Notes under the pieces: model-generated
What the model was told of the DNA's origin: nothing
The model's database searches: none
The model's input: the letters and a program-made list of their open reading frames with translations, nothing else
Translations under genes and position numbers: made by a program
In this document: in pieces, positions 53,829 through 64,000 of the stretch
How the letters are laid out: each line of letters starts with the position of its first letter
Position numbering within the stretch: the first letter of the stretch is position 1
Assembly: GCF_025766255.1 (NCBI RefSeq)
Contig: NW_026516825.1
Span: forward strand, 20,750 to 84,749
Length of the DNA stretch: 64,000 nucleotides
Direction of reading: 5' to 3'
Source: Zychaea mexicana
Lineage: Eukaryota; Mucoromycota; Mucoromycetes; Mucorales; Lichtheimiaceae

Positions 53829-54226
53829 TGGCTACAGAAATGAGAAGAGATATTGAATTCAGAGTTAATTTATGATCGCATTGGTCCGCTTTTCCCGTTG
53901 GTTGTTTGTTGTGGGGTTGTTGTCTGCTACTATGAACTTACAAGTTGCAGAGGGGTAGATACGGCAAAAACTTAACTGTTTTTTGCCTTTTTTTTAAATC
54001 CTCCCCCTCTGCAAAAAAATTTGGCCGGGGTTGCTATTACACGTCACATCCGTCCTGCTCGTATCACCTCTTTCTCCGTCTTTCTGCTTTCTGACAGCCC
54101 GCATTAACCGATGCTTCATGCCTTTATTACAAAGGATCAACCCGTTATCAGCTTGCAGCTGGATGTGATGCTTAAAGTTAAAGACTATGCTATATACAGC
54201 AGATGCTGCTGCAACGGGCTATAATA

Positions 54227-54747
54227 ATGCAGCTCGACTATATTACACTTGCTTTTGTCATACTGCATGGATACGCTGTCAAGAAGTACTTTGAGCCAGT
54301 GCTATTTAATTAGGCAATCATAGCCCACATGGAAGCCTACATTACACTTGACATGTTTGGTGACAAAGTATTTTATTACTTTAAATAGTTATGGATACCT
54401 TTATTGCGAATTTCTACCTCATCCTAACCAAGCACTCACTTCTCGCATACTGTAGTGCAAAAGACAGTGACTAAATTATGATCATCCAGATAGTATTAAT
54501 GCTGGAGTACCTAATGCCACTGTTCGGGTCATTGGCGCAAGTACGTATTATACTCTATGTTGAAGCATGCTTCTTCTCTTTGTTACCTTACTATTACAGT
54601 GGTGGATTGTGATTACTCATGGTTCCTTCTTGTATGTGCTTAAAAACAGTTCATGGATATGCTACTGTTCCTGTTGATACACCGGCGTATAAACAAACCA
54701 TGGCCATGATTACCAATCAACTGAGTGAAGCTTTTGAGAAAAAGTGA
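54227..54747 (+). pseudogene. Possible small multi-exon gene or its remnant, unidentified
   Basis: Two segments join cleanly: 54490-54540 (after a CAG acceptor, ending in an A|GTACGT donor) and 54650-54747 (after AAACAG, ending in TGA). Spliced they read DSINAGVPNATVRVIGA, then IHGYATVPVDTPAYKQTMAM and ITNQLSEAFEKK, ending normally. A possible first exon begins at 54227 with a hydrophobic stretch (MQLDYITLAFVILHGY), but the link between it and 54490 is interrupted by stops and I could not find a complete path. I do not recognise the protein. Confidence 0.3.
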
Positions 54748-56015
54748 AGTACTACTGTATTATGCGAATGTTTCTCTGAGCAATGTAATCGTCGGTGATA
54801 CTGTGTAACATATTATAATAAAATTTCCCATGCAGCAGCAGCATAACCTTTTATGCATTTTTACTGTTGAATCGTTTGTTGTCCCATACATTTATACAGT
54901 GGTTCCCCTAATATTTCATTCTTCAAATTCATGGAAACCAGGGATTGTGAAAGTTAACGAAAGCTAGGTCAAACTGCCATGTACAGATTCTTTATCCAAA
55001 CAGATCTTGATGTTACATGGATTAACCAACACTCAAGAAAATTGTCACTCTAACGGTCATGTACTTTATGTAGCCTATTGTCCGATACATATACCTGGCC
55101 GTATCGACATATTCTACACTACTTGATTCTGATGTTGAATCACATAATTCACATTGTACATTGCCTGCTGTCAAATACATTTACCGGGCCGAATTAACCT
55201 TTTCTTCATATACATAATAGATAAAGATACACCAAATGAAGAGACGATGGACGACCCTAACAAGGCTAGCGCAAAACTGTGAAAGAATTTCCACACCATT
55301 TCGGGAAGCCTTTCTGAGCATGCTCAAACGGTCGTAGGTTCGACCTCTCACTGCTGTCTGGTAAAAACGTCTTGCCTATGAAAAACAATCATCTCGCAGA
55401 ATCCCCGGTGACAAATTGGATAGCCAACGCTTATGATAGATTTACCCATAGAAGCACACCGATGTGCCCTAGTTTTTCAACAGGTTTCAGATTGTGTGTT
55501 TAACGTAATTGTCAGTTTTGACATTGTACATATACTAATAAAAAAAGGCTTGTATTGTGGTAAAGTTATTCTTGGTAGTTAAAGGTTACAGAGTGAGAGA
55601 ATCCCTTACATACAAACTCATTGTTTCTCACACAATCTTGCAGTTGACATGCACTTGGAAGAGCTTTATCCGAAGGCTGGGTCATACACGGGCACTTGAA
55701 TTAGTGTTACGGGCATGCGTCATAAAGTGAGCCGGAAGCGACGACAAAACAAGACAAGCCAAAGACAGAGGAGAGATGAATCTAGGTCAAGGCAAGAAGA
55801 ATATCGGAAGGTCAAGGAGACCAGATGATGAGAAAGGAACAAGGAACAAGTCGAGTGATTACATTTATATTTATGAAGGTTGATAAGTTGGGTGATGATT
55901 GACGATAAAGATGTTGAGGGATTGAGTAGAGGTCAACGAATAGTCATGACAGGAAGGGCCTCTATTGGGGTTAAAGCGATGCAAGCGAAATTTGAAAAGT
56001 GACCCACAAGTCGCT

Positions 56016-56234
56016 TCAATAGCGGACGTTGCCCATAAATTGTGCCATTCGCTGCGAAAAAAAAATTCTCAACGAATTGGATGCGGTGAATAAAGCCAGC
56101 AGTGGTATTCCAACTGTGTCGGGGGCCTTCGAGCTATCGCCGGGTTGACATCGTGCTTCTACTTTTCGAAGTAGGAGTGGGGAGCTGAAAGTTCTTTTAA
56201 GAATGATCAGTTTCTTTTCCCATTCGTTCCCCAC
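56016..56234 (-). other. Unassigned 72-codon frame beside short repeats
   Basis: An open frame containing KVEARCQPGDSSKAPDTVGI followed by PLLALFTASN. It has no recognised domain. A CTACTT-TTCG-AAGTAG hairpin (56159-56174) lies within it. The stretch might be part of a repetitive element rather than a gene. Confidence 0.2.
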
Positions 56235-56278
56235 TTTTTACACAAAAAAAAGAAAATGACAATAATATAGCATCTGGA

Positions 56279-56395
56279 GCAAGTCCAGCTTTTACTCGCT
56301 AAATTTTCCCCAATTATTTTTTTTTTCGGGCGAGTCCAACTTTTGCAAGCGGACCAGCTTTTGCTAGCGGACTCACATATAATCTTAGCGAGTCC
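56279..56395 (+). repeat. Degenerate short repeats built on AGTCCAGCTTTTGCNAGCGGA
   Basis: Related units occur at about 56279 (AAGTCCAGCTTTTACTCGCT), 56330-56348 (GCGAGTCCAACTTTTGCAA), 56349-56366 (GCGGACCAGCTTTTGCTA), 56367-56374 (GCGGACTC) and 56388-56395 (GCGAGTCC). The 56330 and 56349 units abut in tandem with an 18-19 bp period. Confidence 0.6.
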
Positions 56396-57049
56396 TATCA
56401 GAGTCTGTCAACTTTAACAAAGCAATTGTCAGCAGTGCTAGCAACATCTACGTTTTGTGTGATTATTCTTAAGGCAAAGGGTTGTGTGCCATCAAAGAAG
56501 AATCGGCTTGGGCTCACATGTATTAAATTAAGCATAATGGTTTAAGTGTGGTTGAAAATCGACTTCCCCATATGCCCCTAAGCACCAGTGAAAGATGCTC
56601 TCGCGACAATGTGCCGAATAAGGAAGCATGTCGATCCTGTTACACACAGTGCTTGTGATCCAAGAAAGAACGATGAGCACATTAAAAGAGCAGGAGGATT
56701 TTCGTACGGGTTGTTTTTCTGATAAAAAATGACTGATGCCGCTGCCTTGTGGTGATGTAAAAGAACCTATCTTTGATCAATGGATTCATCACCGCAGCCC
56801 TGCGTAAGATTTACCTAAACAGACTGCTGCGGCGTTCGTGCGACTTCGTTTTCATGGCAACCCGTTGCTGATAGCGTACTCTTTTTAACCCTTCCGGTCC
56901 ACCACGCGGTTTTATGTGTTATCTATTTATATCAGCTCGGTTTGCATGAAGCAATGATCCTTTCTTTCTTTCTTTCTTTTTTCACACACGCCCTTTTTCC
57001 TTCTCTGTGTCGTCACACACACACACACAACACGAATAAGACAAGACCC

Positions 57050-58663
57050 ATGTCTAGCATCGAACCTTTTGAAATCCCGTCCATTCCACCTCAGCGTCTT
57101 GCTTCGCTCAAAGAAAAGCTACAGAACGTTGAGTATCCAAACGAGCTCGAAAAGAATGTCGGCTGGAAGTATGGTGCACCTCGACGAGCTGTTGAGCCTC
57201 TCGTTCAAGCCTGGCTCAACGACTACAACTGGGAAAAGGCGCGTGCCGAAATGAACAAGTGGCATCACTACCGCGCGGAAATCCAAAGTTTACGGGTGCA
57301 CTTTATCCATGAACGTTCGAGCAACCCTGATGCTGTTCCTCTCCTCATGCTGAACGGCTGGCCGTCAAGCTTTTACGAATATCACAAGGTGATTGATTCT
57401 CTTCGAGACGGTGCTAATGGCGGTCAGGTAAGTAGAGAGAAAAACAAACACTCTTAAAAACGAAAAGCTGCGATGATACGAATGAAAGACGCGCATACGC
57501 AGGCCTTCCATGTGGTGATTGCAAGCCATGCTGGATTTGGCTTTTCAGAAGCACCCAAACTTCCCGGCCACGGTGGCTCAAAGAGCGGTGGAATCTTTCA
57601 CGAGCTCATGACATCAGTACTCGGTTACGATGAATACAGTAAATGTGACCGTTTCGTTGGATGCAATACCAAGAGCATGTGCTGATAAATGTATACCTAT
57701 ATCTGTTCAAGTGGTTCACGGATCCGACTTTGGCACCATGGTCGGCAAATGGCTCGCTGTCAAGCATCCTCAGCAGTGCAAGGGATTCCACACGGCCACG
57801 TCCGGATGTATGCCACCCATCCCAACGCCCGGTTTTCTATGGTCCCACCCACTCAAGGTGGCAAACTTTATGGCTAGCATCGCTCTCGGTATGGACACAG
57901 TCTATGGTCGTGGTTCTTCCAAAATCAAGGGCCGATCGTTTGTCGACGTTGAAAATGATCCTGAACTTGGTTACTGTGCCATCCAGAGTACACGACCGTA
58001 CACTTTAGCATATGGTTTGACTGACAGTCCAATGGGCCTTTTGGGTAAATGCATCATAACCCCATCTATCATCAATAATTGATCATTTTCCCCACTAACT
58101 GCCACAATAAATACTTAGCTTGGCTACTCGAAAAGTACCACAATTGGTCATATCCTGAAAACAAGGATGACAGTGTCGTGTTGCCAGACACCATCACCAC
58201 TGACGAGTTCCTCACTCAGGTCACTCTCTTCTGGCTGACAAATTCGATTTCCTCGTCGATCCGTTTCTACTATGAAACCTTCAATGATGCAGGAGTGAAG
58301 GCGGTGTTCCCGCTTTACGTCAACATCCCGAGTGCAGTGTCCTGCTTCCCTGCTGATCTAAGCAAGGTATTACTTGATAAAAGATGGTGCGATTGTCATG
58401 AAACAAACAAGCTGACAGCACGGTGACTGAATCTTACTATGTAGGTCCCTCGCGAATGGCTTGAAGCAAACTTCAATTTGCAGCAATACAACGAACTCGA
58501 CATGGTATGTACATATATGCTTTTGCTTCACTATGGTATTCTCTTGCTCACTCTCTGCTATCTTTAGGGAGGTCATTTTCCGGCCTTGGAGTGTGGAGCG
58601 GTGCTGGTGGATGAGGTGCAACGATTTGGCAAATTTTTGAAGACGATGGAATACTTAAAGTAG
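57050..58663 (+). CDS. Epoxide hydrolase, microsomal (EHN) type
   Basis: Six exons (57050-57427, 57503-57638, 57712-58044, 58119-58366, 58445-58504, 58568-58663) give 416 residues. The N-terminal EHN domain begins FEIPSIPPQRLASLKEKLQN and has YNWEKARAEMNKWHHYRAEI. The alpha/beta-hydrolase core has the oxyanion segment LLMLNGWPSSFYEY, nucleophile elbow VHGSDFGTMVGKW (Asp 177) and catalytic His in GGHFPALE (His 388). This is the microsomal/juvenile-hormone epoxide hydrolase class, which opens epoxides to diols. No membrane anchor is visible at the N-terminus, so it may be soluble. A (CA)n run and CT-rich leader precede the ATG. The natural substrate is unknown. Confidence 0.9.
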
Positions 58664-59751
58664 CGATAGCAGCAGCAGTTTTGGCTGTCATGGTTCCCCT
58701 TCTCCTTAGCAGCAGTAGCAGTATTAACCTTTCTTTTTCTTACCTGGCTATCTTTATAAAGTTGTTCATTTTTTTTCGCGGTCTCTACTCACGTATTATT
58801 ACTGCCTTATACACTGGGACTCCCACTATTGAGATACGTTCCTGAGAGCTCTTGAATAGACTGATACTGACTGATCTTCTCGGGTGTAATGGTTAGACGT
58901 GTATCAACGTCAAATGAAGGCTGACCATCGTTTTAGGCAACTTGTTTCTTTTCTGGTAAACAGGTTCAGCCCTGTCCCACCTGACAGCGGAATGACCGTC
59001 AATTCTGTCAGAGGAAACTTTCGTCCGTCTGTTTTCGCGCATACATGTACTACACACGCAAGCTTCTTTTTTTAATGTAATCTCAATGGTACTCGCCGTA
59101 ACGAGATGATGGAGCAGGAATTTACTGGAGCAAATGTATGACCTATGTAATATACATCAAACATCAGCTTTACACCTAACAGGGTTCTCGAGACAGAGTT
59201 GTGTATAAGCGTACTCAGATGGTACATGGATGATACTCTCTTCGCCCTCTTTCTCTTAACCTTCTTACCCTTCTTCGTACAGTAAACAATAAACAACACG
59301 ATTTGTTTGCTGTACGTAAAGTCATTGTTTACGTTTGACCAGTATTATTAATTGACTTCATTACGTTAACAAAGATATATTAAAAGCTGGTCATTAGCCA
59401 TTCTTCGTTCTTTCTATACTTGTTATGCCAATACTTTGCAACATGTCCATCCCAACGGTATATATAGAGCTAACACATCCAATAAGATTGATCTCACAAC
59501 GGGCTTTCATTGCTATCATATCGTCATTTCTTTTTCGCATTAAGTTTTGTAAGGGATATATCCAGAATCTGTATAATACAATCAGGATAGTAGTAATAAT
59601 CGAAAATGAATATGCTTTCATTTATTGAGTCTTTTGCAAAACATGATAAACGTGAAAAAAAGAAGAATTGGAAAAACGCTGTACAAAAAAACGGGCGAGA
59701 AAAACAAATGGGCTATAGCAAAGGAATGTGTACGTAGTAGGGATGAAGCTT
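58664..59751. other. Spacer between epoxide hydrolase and PacC
   Basis: About 1.1 kb with the 3' ends of two convergent genes. No gene is recognised. Confidence 0.55.
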
Positions 59752-61878
59752 TCATTGCACTGGCACAACACCTGTGGAGGGTGTGCGTGAAGGAGTGCTA
59801 CATACATTGACGCCACTCTTGTATGCTTGATTGATTTGTTGACGGATAAGTTGGAGCAGTAAACGATGACGCTGAGCTTCAGAAATCTTCTTGTTGTTCT
59901 TGTCTGTTGCTTTGTTCAGGTCAGGATACAGTGATGCTTCTTCGTCCTCTTCCTTTGTTGCTGACGGTCGTTGTTGATCTTTTTGCTTTTTCTTCTTTAA
60001 GCTCATATCGGACATGTCTCGGGCAAGGATATCCAGAACATCTTGATTCTTTGGTGACATTGTCTTCTTTTGCTCTTCTGACTTGACCTTAATCTCTTTA
60101 TCTTCTTCTTCATCTTTGTAGTTGTCATGGGTCGTCGGCACCACCGGTGATGATTTGGACCGTGAAGAAGACGACGTCATGTTTCCTTTGTCGTTAAAGA
60201 CGTTGACCATCGTGGTAAGTTTCTTCTTGTCGTCAGTAGATACACCACGGGCAGACTTGGTAGGTGTAAATGACTGTTCTGCCGTGGCCTTGTCTACCAG
60301 ACCCGCGCTAGGTGTCTTGTGGGTTTGGTGATTCTTGGAAGAGGACGGATTATGACTGGTGAAATTCACGGCGGTTCGAAGGTCGTGGTCAAAGTAGCTG
60401 GATGTGATGTCGGGTACATTCATGATATGATCGCGTTGGCTTACAAGCATATCGTTTGGATCATAACCATTTGCTCCTGTGGGCTGCATGCCCATCATCA
60501 CATCTTGATGATTTGCAGCCATCAAATCGCTGTACAAGCCTCCATCCATGTTGGACATTGGATGAGAACGGACATACATTTCTTGTTCTTGTGATGATGA
60601 CGACGGGTATAGTCCTCCACCGTTGTTAACATTGGCAACTGTTGTCGCTGCTGCCGCGCCAGGATGGTCGTAGGAGGATAGCATATGTTGTGTGTTGTCA
60701 TAGCATGAAAGACCGTACATGTCTGTTGAGGTTGATGTTGCTGAGGTTGGTGTTGCTGTATTTACATTTGCAGCAGGATCCATCATCATGGCATCTTCGG
60801 CGGGCGGTATTTTTTGTGAAAGGCGTTCGAGCCAAGCATTGATGTCAGCCAATTCTTGATCGCTGGTCACATTCATGCTCAAGTCAGCTGGACTCACCGC
60901 ACCAGCATCAAGCATGTTTTGCAGTACATTCAGCTGATCTGCAACACCTTAAATAGGCAAAATGGGGAGAGAAAGAGACAAACAATGCATTGATAAACAA
61001 GTACGTTGAAGGAGAAAAAAAAGGTCAATTAACGATAATGCTTGACTAGTATCAATACTGGTAATTTACCTTGGTTGTATTCTGGCGCATCCATGGCGGG
61101 GAAAATCATGTTCGAAATGAGCTGGTCGGGCGAATGTTGTTGATGATGATGATTATGACTATGATGATGTGGCTGTTGTTGCGGATCAAAAGGAGGTACG
61201 GCATAGAGGTTTTGCGAGGGTACGGTGGGTGGTTTGCGGTTATAATCAACGCTAAAGTGGTCGGATGCGGATGTGGCGGGAGAGATGCTATTGCTGTGGT
61301 GGTGAATCCAGCTCAAGCTGTCGTCCTCAGAGTAGATGCTTTGTGGCGGGGAGACAGGGACGCCAGGGATGTTGCGCTCCTTGACAAGTGGGAGCAGGCC
61401 CATGTCGGGTTGTCTCGGTGGAGTAAGGGGTTGCATGATTTTTGATGAAGGGCGGCTATTGTTTGTTCGCTCGTCGTTGTGTATTTTCTCATGTTTCTTT
61501 AAGTCTTGCGGTCGTTTGAATGACTTTTCGCAAAACTATACATAAAACCAGTGTGAGTCAACAAGGCATATTTCTTATTTGCGGCCATCGTTATATTTTT
61601 CTTGTACGAAAAAAAAAAGGACTTACACCGCAGTGGTGCGGTTTCAGAGGAACGTGCACCCGCAAGTGACTAGTGATATGGTCTCGTTTGACTACGCTGA
61701 CGTCGCATTGTTCCCAATGACAGGTGAGGCATAGATTGCCAGTAGATTTGCGGCCGACATGGTCGTTTGTGAGATGACTGTAAAGTATTTCAGCATCTGT
61801 GTAAGTCTTGGCGCAATCGCCCCAACGGCAAATAAAGATAGAGGAATCCGCAGCTGTAAAGTCAGAGGCAATGTCCAT
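59752..61878 (-). CDS. pacC: pH-response transcription factor PacC/Rim101
   Basis: Three exons (61878-61627, 61535-61070, 60947-59752) give 637 residues. Three C2H2 zinc fingers sit at the very N-terminus: [20 protein letters not shown] (Cys 17 onward), [10 protein letters not shown] with [20 protein letters not shown], and [19 protein letters not shown] completed across intron 1. The [12 protein letters not shown] and VKRDHITSH blocks are nearly invariant in PacC/Rim101. The factor is activated by proteolysis in ambient alkaline pH and binds GCCARG. The rest is His/Gln/Pro/Ser-rich, then an acidic-lysine segment. Only 16 residues precede finger 1, much shorter than in Aspergillus PacC. Confidence 0.95.
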
Positions 61879-61977
61879 AAGAGAATGGGTCGTGGAGAAG
61901 GTAGAGAGAGGAGAGAGAAAGACGAAAAAGAAAGGAGCTGGGGTAGTTTAAGGGCTGGGGTTGTTTTTTTCTGTAGT

Positions 61978-62211
61978 GCCAAGAAAGCAACTGAGCAAGT
62001 ACGTATGTGTTCTTCTACCAGGAAGGTGCTGTTGGAGTGGGGGATAGACAGATTTTATATAAAAGAAGAGATACAGAAAAAATAGGGTCAAGCGGTCTTG
62101 GCATTTACTTCGCATGCAGACGCAGTGGCGGTCCTTTATTCTTTGATTTTTGTGTGGTTGTGTAACACTTGTAGTGGCTGGTGATGAACTGTGAAACCAT
62201 CAGTCCTTGGC
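61978..62211. promoter_or_regulatory. Cluster of PacC-type GCCAAG sites upstream of pacC
   Basis: GCCAAG occurs at 61978-61983, and as its complement CTTGGC at 62097-62102 and 62206-62211, all within 335 bp of the pacC start. Further copies lie at 62796-62801 and 63112-63117. A TTATATAA box near 62056 may be the core promoter. GCCARG is the known PacC target. Confidence 0.5.
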
Positions 62212-63592
62212 TCTTTTTCCCTTCTTCCCAATCGTGTTTTGGGACCGTCATCCCACACAGTATTCCTCAGTGTAATACATGCACCCACATACACAGCATA
62301 AAGCAGAGCACAGTGCTGTGTGCTCTACCAACGCACAGAGCTCAAAGGGTGCCATGGAATGTCACAGGGGTATAGCGAGATCGGGCATGCCCGGGGACTT
62401 GTTGTGCCTGCCGGAATATCGGCAGTGGTCTCCCAGCATGCTTCATTTTTAATATGAGCAATGCGCTTACTACGCAATTGACTAAAAAAAGGTTCATGAT
62501 CATACACAGCGACTGAGGGGTAACATTATATATAGTGCTGGTAGCACGAAACATCATTGGCGTTATATATAAATATATCCCTATGGACATTTCTTATTGC
62601 AATATTACTTAGTACGATGGCTGCTGCTGTTATTAGGGAATTCTCAAGGTTCCTTGATGAAGATCGTCTGGTATAAGCTATTGACATGTCGACCACGCTG
62701 TACACGTGAGGGAAAGTGTGTAGAAAGGCCTCGCTGAGTCAACAATAACAAGGAATTGTACACCTTTGGTCACTGTTCACTCCATAAAGAAAAAAGCCAA
62801 GAGTTTCCATACATACCCCATTCTCATCATCACAGCCAACAAAGATCGCTCACACACTAGATATATATTTATAGATCATTAGACTTTGTCGCCATCAGAA
62901 TCATGCTGTTTGTTGTCGTCTTAACCACGCGCTGCTGCTGCTGCTGCCATACTATGTATGATCTCCTTGTTAAACAAACCGCCACAACAGCATCAGTGGC
63001 AGAGTATGTGTAACCACTAGCTTTATAGAAGAATGGCGTGAGACTCTTTTTCACTTTTGCAACGTATAGTACGTGCTGAGGTGTATACAAACCGCCACCA
63101 CGCTCCGTAGTGCCAAGAAAAAAGAACGCACATTTCCCTGTGTATAACTAGCTAGCTGTATTTGTCCCCCGGGTCCTGCACCGAGCCGTTGGTTTTGCGT
63201 TCTATCGAGACTCTTTATAGTCATAAGCGTACTAATGATCGACACTTCTTTTTTATTCTTCCCGGTTATGCACTATTTCCAATTGCGAGTTTTGAGTCGG
63301 TGTGTCAGTAGAACGGAGCAAACTGTCAACACAGTATTTGCCAAAATGCATAATGTACAATTAGCATCATGGTAACACCTCATTCGTAATTAATTAAAAA
63401 GATGTAGTTCGAGTTCTGTGGCAACCACTTGAATGACCCCTCTCAAAGTGACACAGCCTACTCGGTTTCGTTATTCATCAAGAAAAATTACGTCAGAGAA
63501 GTTTTCAATCACAGAGTAAAACTTTTTCATGTTCCCACAGCGACGCGTCGCAACTGTACCTTTGTTGTTTTGTCAATTGCTCACCTACAACA
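62212..63592. other. Gene-poor spacer upstream of pacC
   Basis: About 1.4 kb between divergent genes; besides two more GCCAAG motifs I see no gene or RNA. Confidence 0.5.
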
Positions 63593-64000
63593 ATGGCCTC
63601 TGCATCTGATAGCCTTGGATACCTTGTCCGTGTCTTTCCCACCTACCCGACCGAAGTAGTTACAGAGACTTTTGACAACCAGCAACAACTTGACGAGTGG
63701 GTTAAAGAAAACCCCAAGCAGCCTGCCAACTTCATCACCAACAACAAGTACATCTCTGTACCCAAGGCTTCAGATGCACGCCGAAACAATACCGGCCGTC
63801 CTCGGACAGTTGAACGTAGTATCACTTTTTTTTGTGATCACTCAAGAGAAACATCGGCTCCAGCTATCCCTGCTCTGCCCATAGACTCAACTGAACCTGC
63901 TCCCATCAAAAAACGTCGACTTGCAAAACCATCTATTAAAGTAAATTGTCGTGCTCGATACCGTATTCAATACTTATTCTCAGGCAAAATCAAACTTGTA
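63593..64000 (+). CDS. N-terminal part of a FAR1/MULE transposase-like protein (cut by window end)
   Basis: The frame from the ATG at 63593 is open for 136 codons to the window edge. The start is preceded by an A-rich context. It has an N-terminal part with QQLDEWVKENPKQPANFITN, then ITFFCDHSRE and, after a basic nuclear-localisation-like KKRRLAK, IKVNCRARYRIQYLFSGKI. A Cys-x-His pair followed by 'KVNCRARYR' resembles the WRKY-GCM1/FAR1 DNA-binding N-termini of MULE transposases common in Mucorales. The catalytic domain, if any, would lie outside the window, so transposase versus domesticated factor cannot be told. Confidence 0.4.
   Translation, partial: MASASDSLGYLVRVFPTYPTEVVTETFDNQQQLDEWVKENPKQPANFITNNKYISVPKASDARRNNTGRPRTVERSITFFCDHSRETSAPAIPALPIDSTEPAPIKKRRLAKPSIKVNCRARYRIQYLFSGKIKLV

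Larger units (their letters stand above)
53829..57049. other. Gene-poor 3.2 kb spacer with repeats
   Basis: Between ATP4 and the epoxide hydrolase. It contains a possible small or decayed gene (about 54227-54747) and a repeat-bearing stretch (about 56016-56395), listed separately. No tRNA or other RNA gene could be folded convincingly. Confidence 0.5.

Noticed and set aside
55336..55352. B-box-like GGTTCGACCTC suggesting a tRNA
   Set aside because: The T-arm stem does not pair, and no acceptor stem or anticodon arm can be drawn around it.
58880..58980. GGGTGTAATGGTTAGAC resembling the 5' half of a tRNA
   Set aside because: No matching T-arm or acceptor stem follows at the proper distance.

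Overview
The window looks like nuclear DNA of a filamentous fungus of the Mucoromycota, probably Mucorales. The reasons are the gene content (fused pentafunctional AROM, PacC/Rim101, Pkc1, Lrg1, Mph1, two Fat1-type genes), many short GT-AG introns of roughly 40-110 nt, AT-rich intergenic DNA, and CAG/CAA-rich low-complexity coding stretches. I cannot name a genus from sequence alone. Seventeen complete protein-coding genes are supported, plus one cut by the right edge. I recognised no rRNA, tRNA or CRISPR array.

Layout. 1-4.9 kb is gene-poor: coding-like debris, then a 2.2 kb decayed DNA transposon (2357-4591) with CACT-starting inverted repeats and a 3-bp target duplication. 4.9-12.4 kb holds a tiny IFI6/IFI27-like hydrophobic protein, a ceruloplasmin-like multicopper oxidase that appears to have lost its C-terminal copper ligands, and ARO1 with a Gcn4-type site upstream. 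12.5-20.6 kb is compact and housekeeping-rich: a NOA1/YqeH/Mtg3 GTPase and NAF1 share a 110-bp divergent promoter, followed by the Mph1/FANCM helicase. 20.8-28.3 kb carries two tandem Fat1-type very-long-chain acyl-CoA synthetases. 30-35.6 kb has an F-box/LRR protein, a secreted purple acid phosphatase and N-acetylglutamate synthase. 38.2-48.2 kb has PKC1 and the LIM-RhoGAP LRG1, convergently arranged; in yeast these act in the same Rho1-Pkc1 cell-wall integrity pathway. 48.5-53.8 kb has the Elg1/ATAD5 PCNA unloader and ATP synthase subunit b (ATP4). 53.8-57 kb is gene-poor with a possible small or decayed gene and short repeats. 57-64 kb has an epoxide hydrolase, PacC with several GCCAAG motifs upstream, and the start of a protein resembling FAR1/MULE transposase N-termini.

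All exon structures were built by hand from splice signals and reading-frame continuity, then checked by exon-length arithmetic unless stated otherwise. No homology search was run; family names rest on motifs recognised in the translations.
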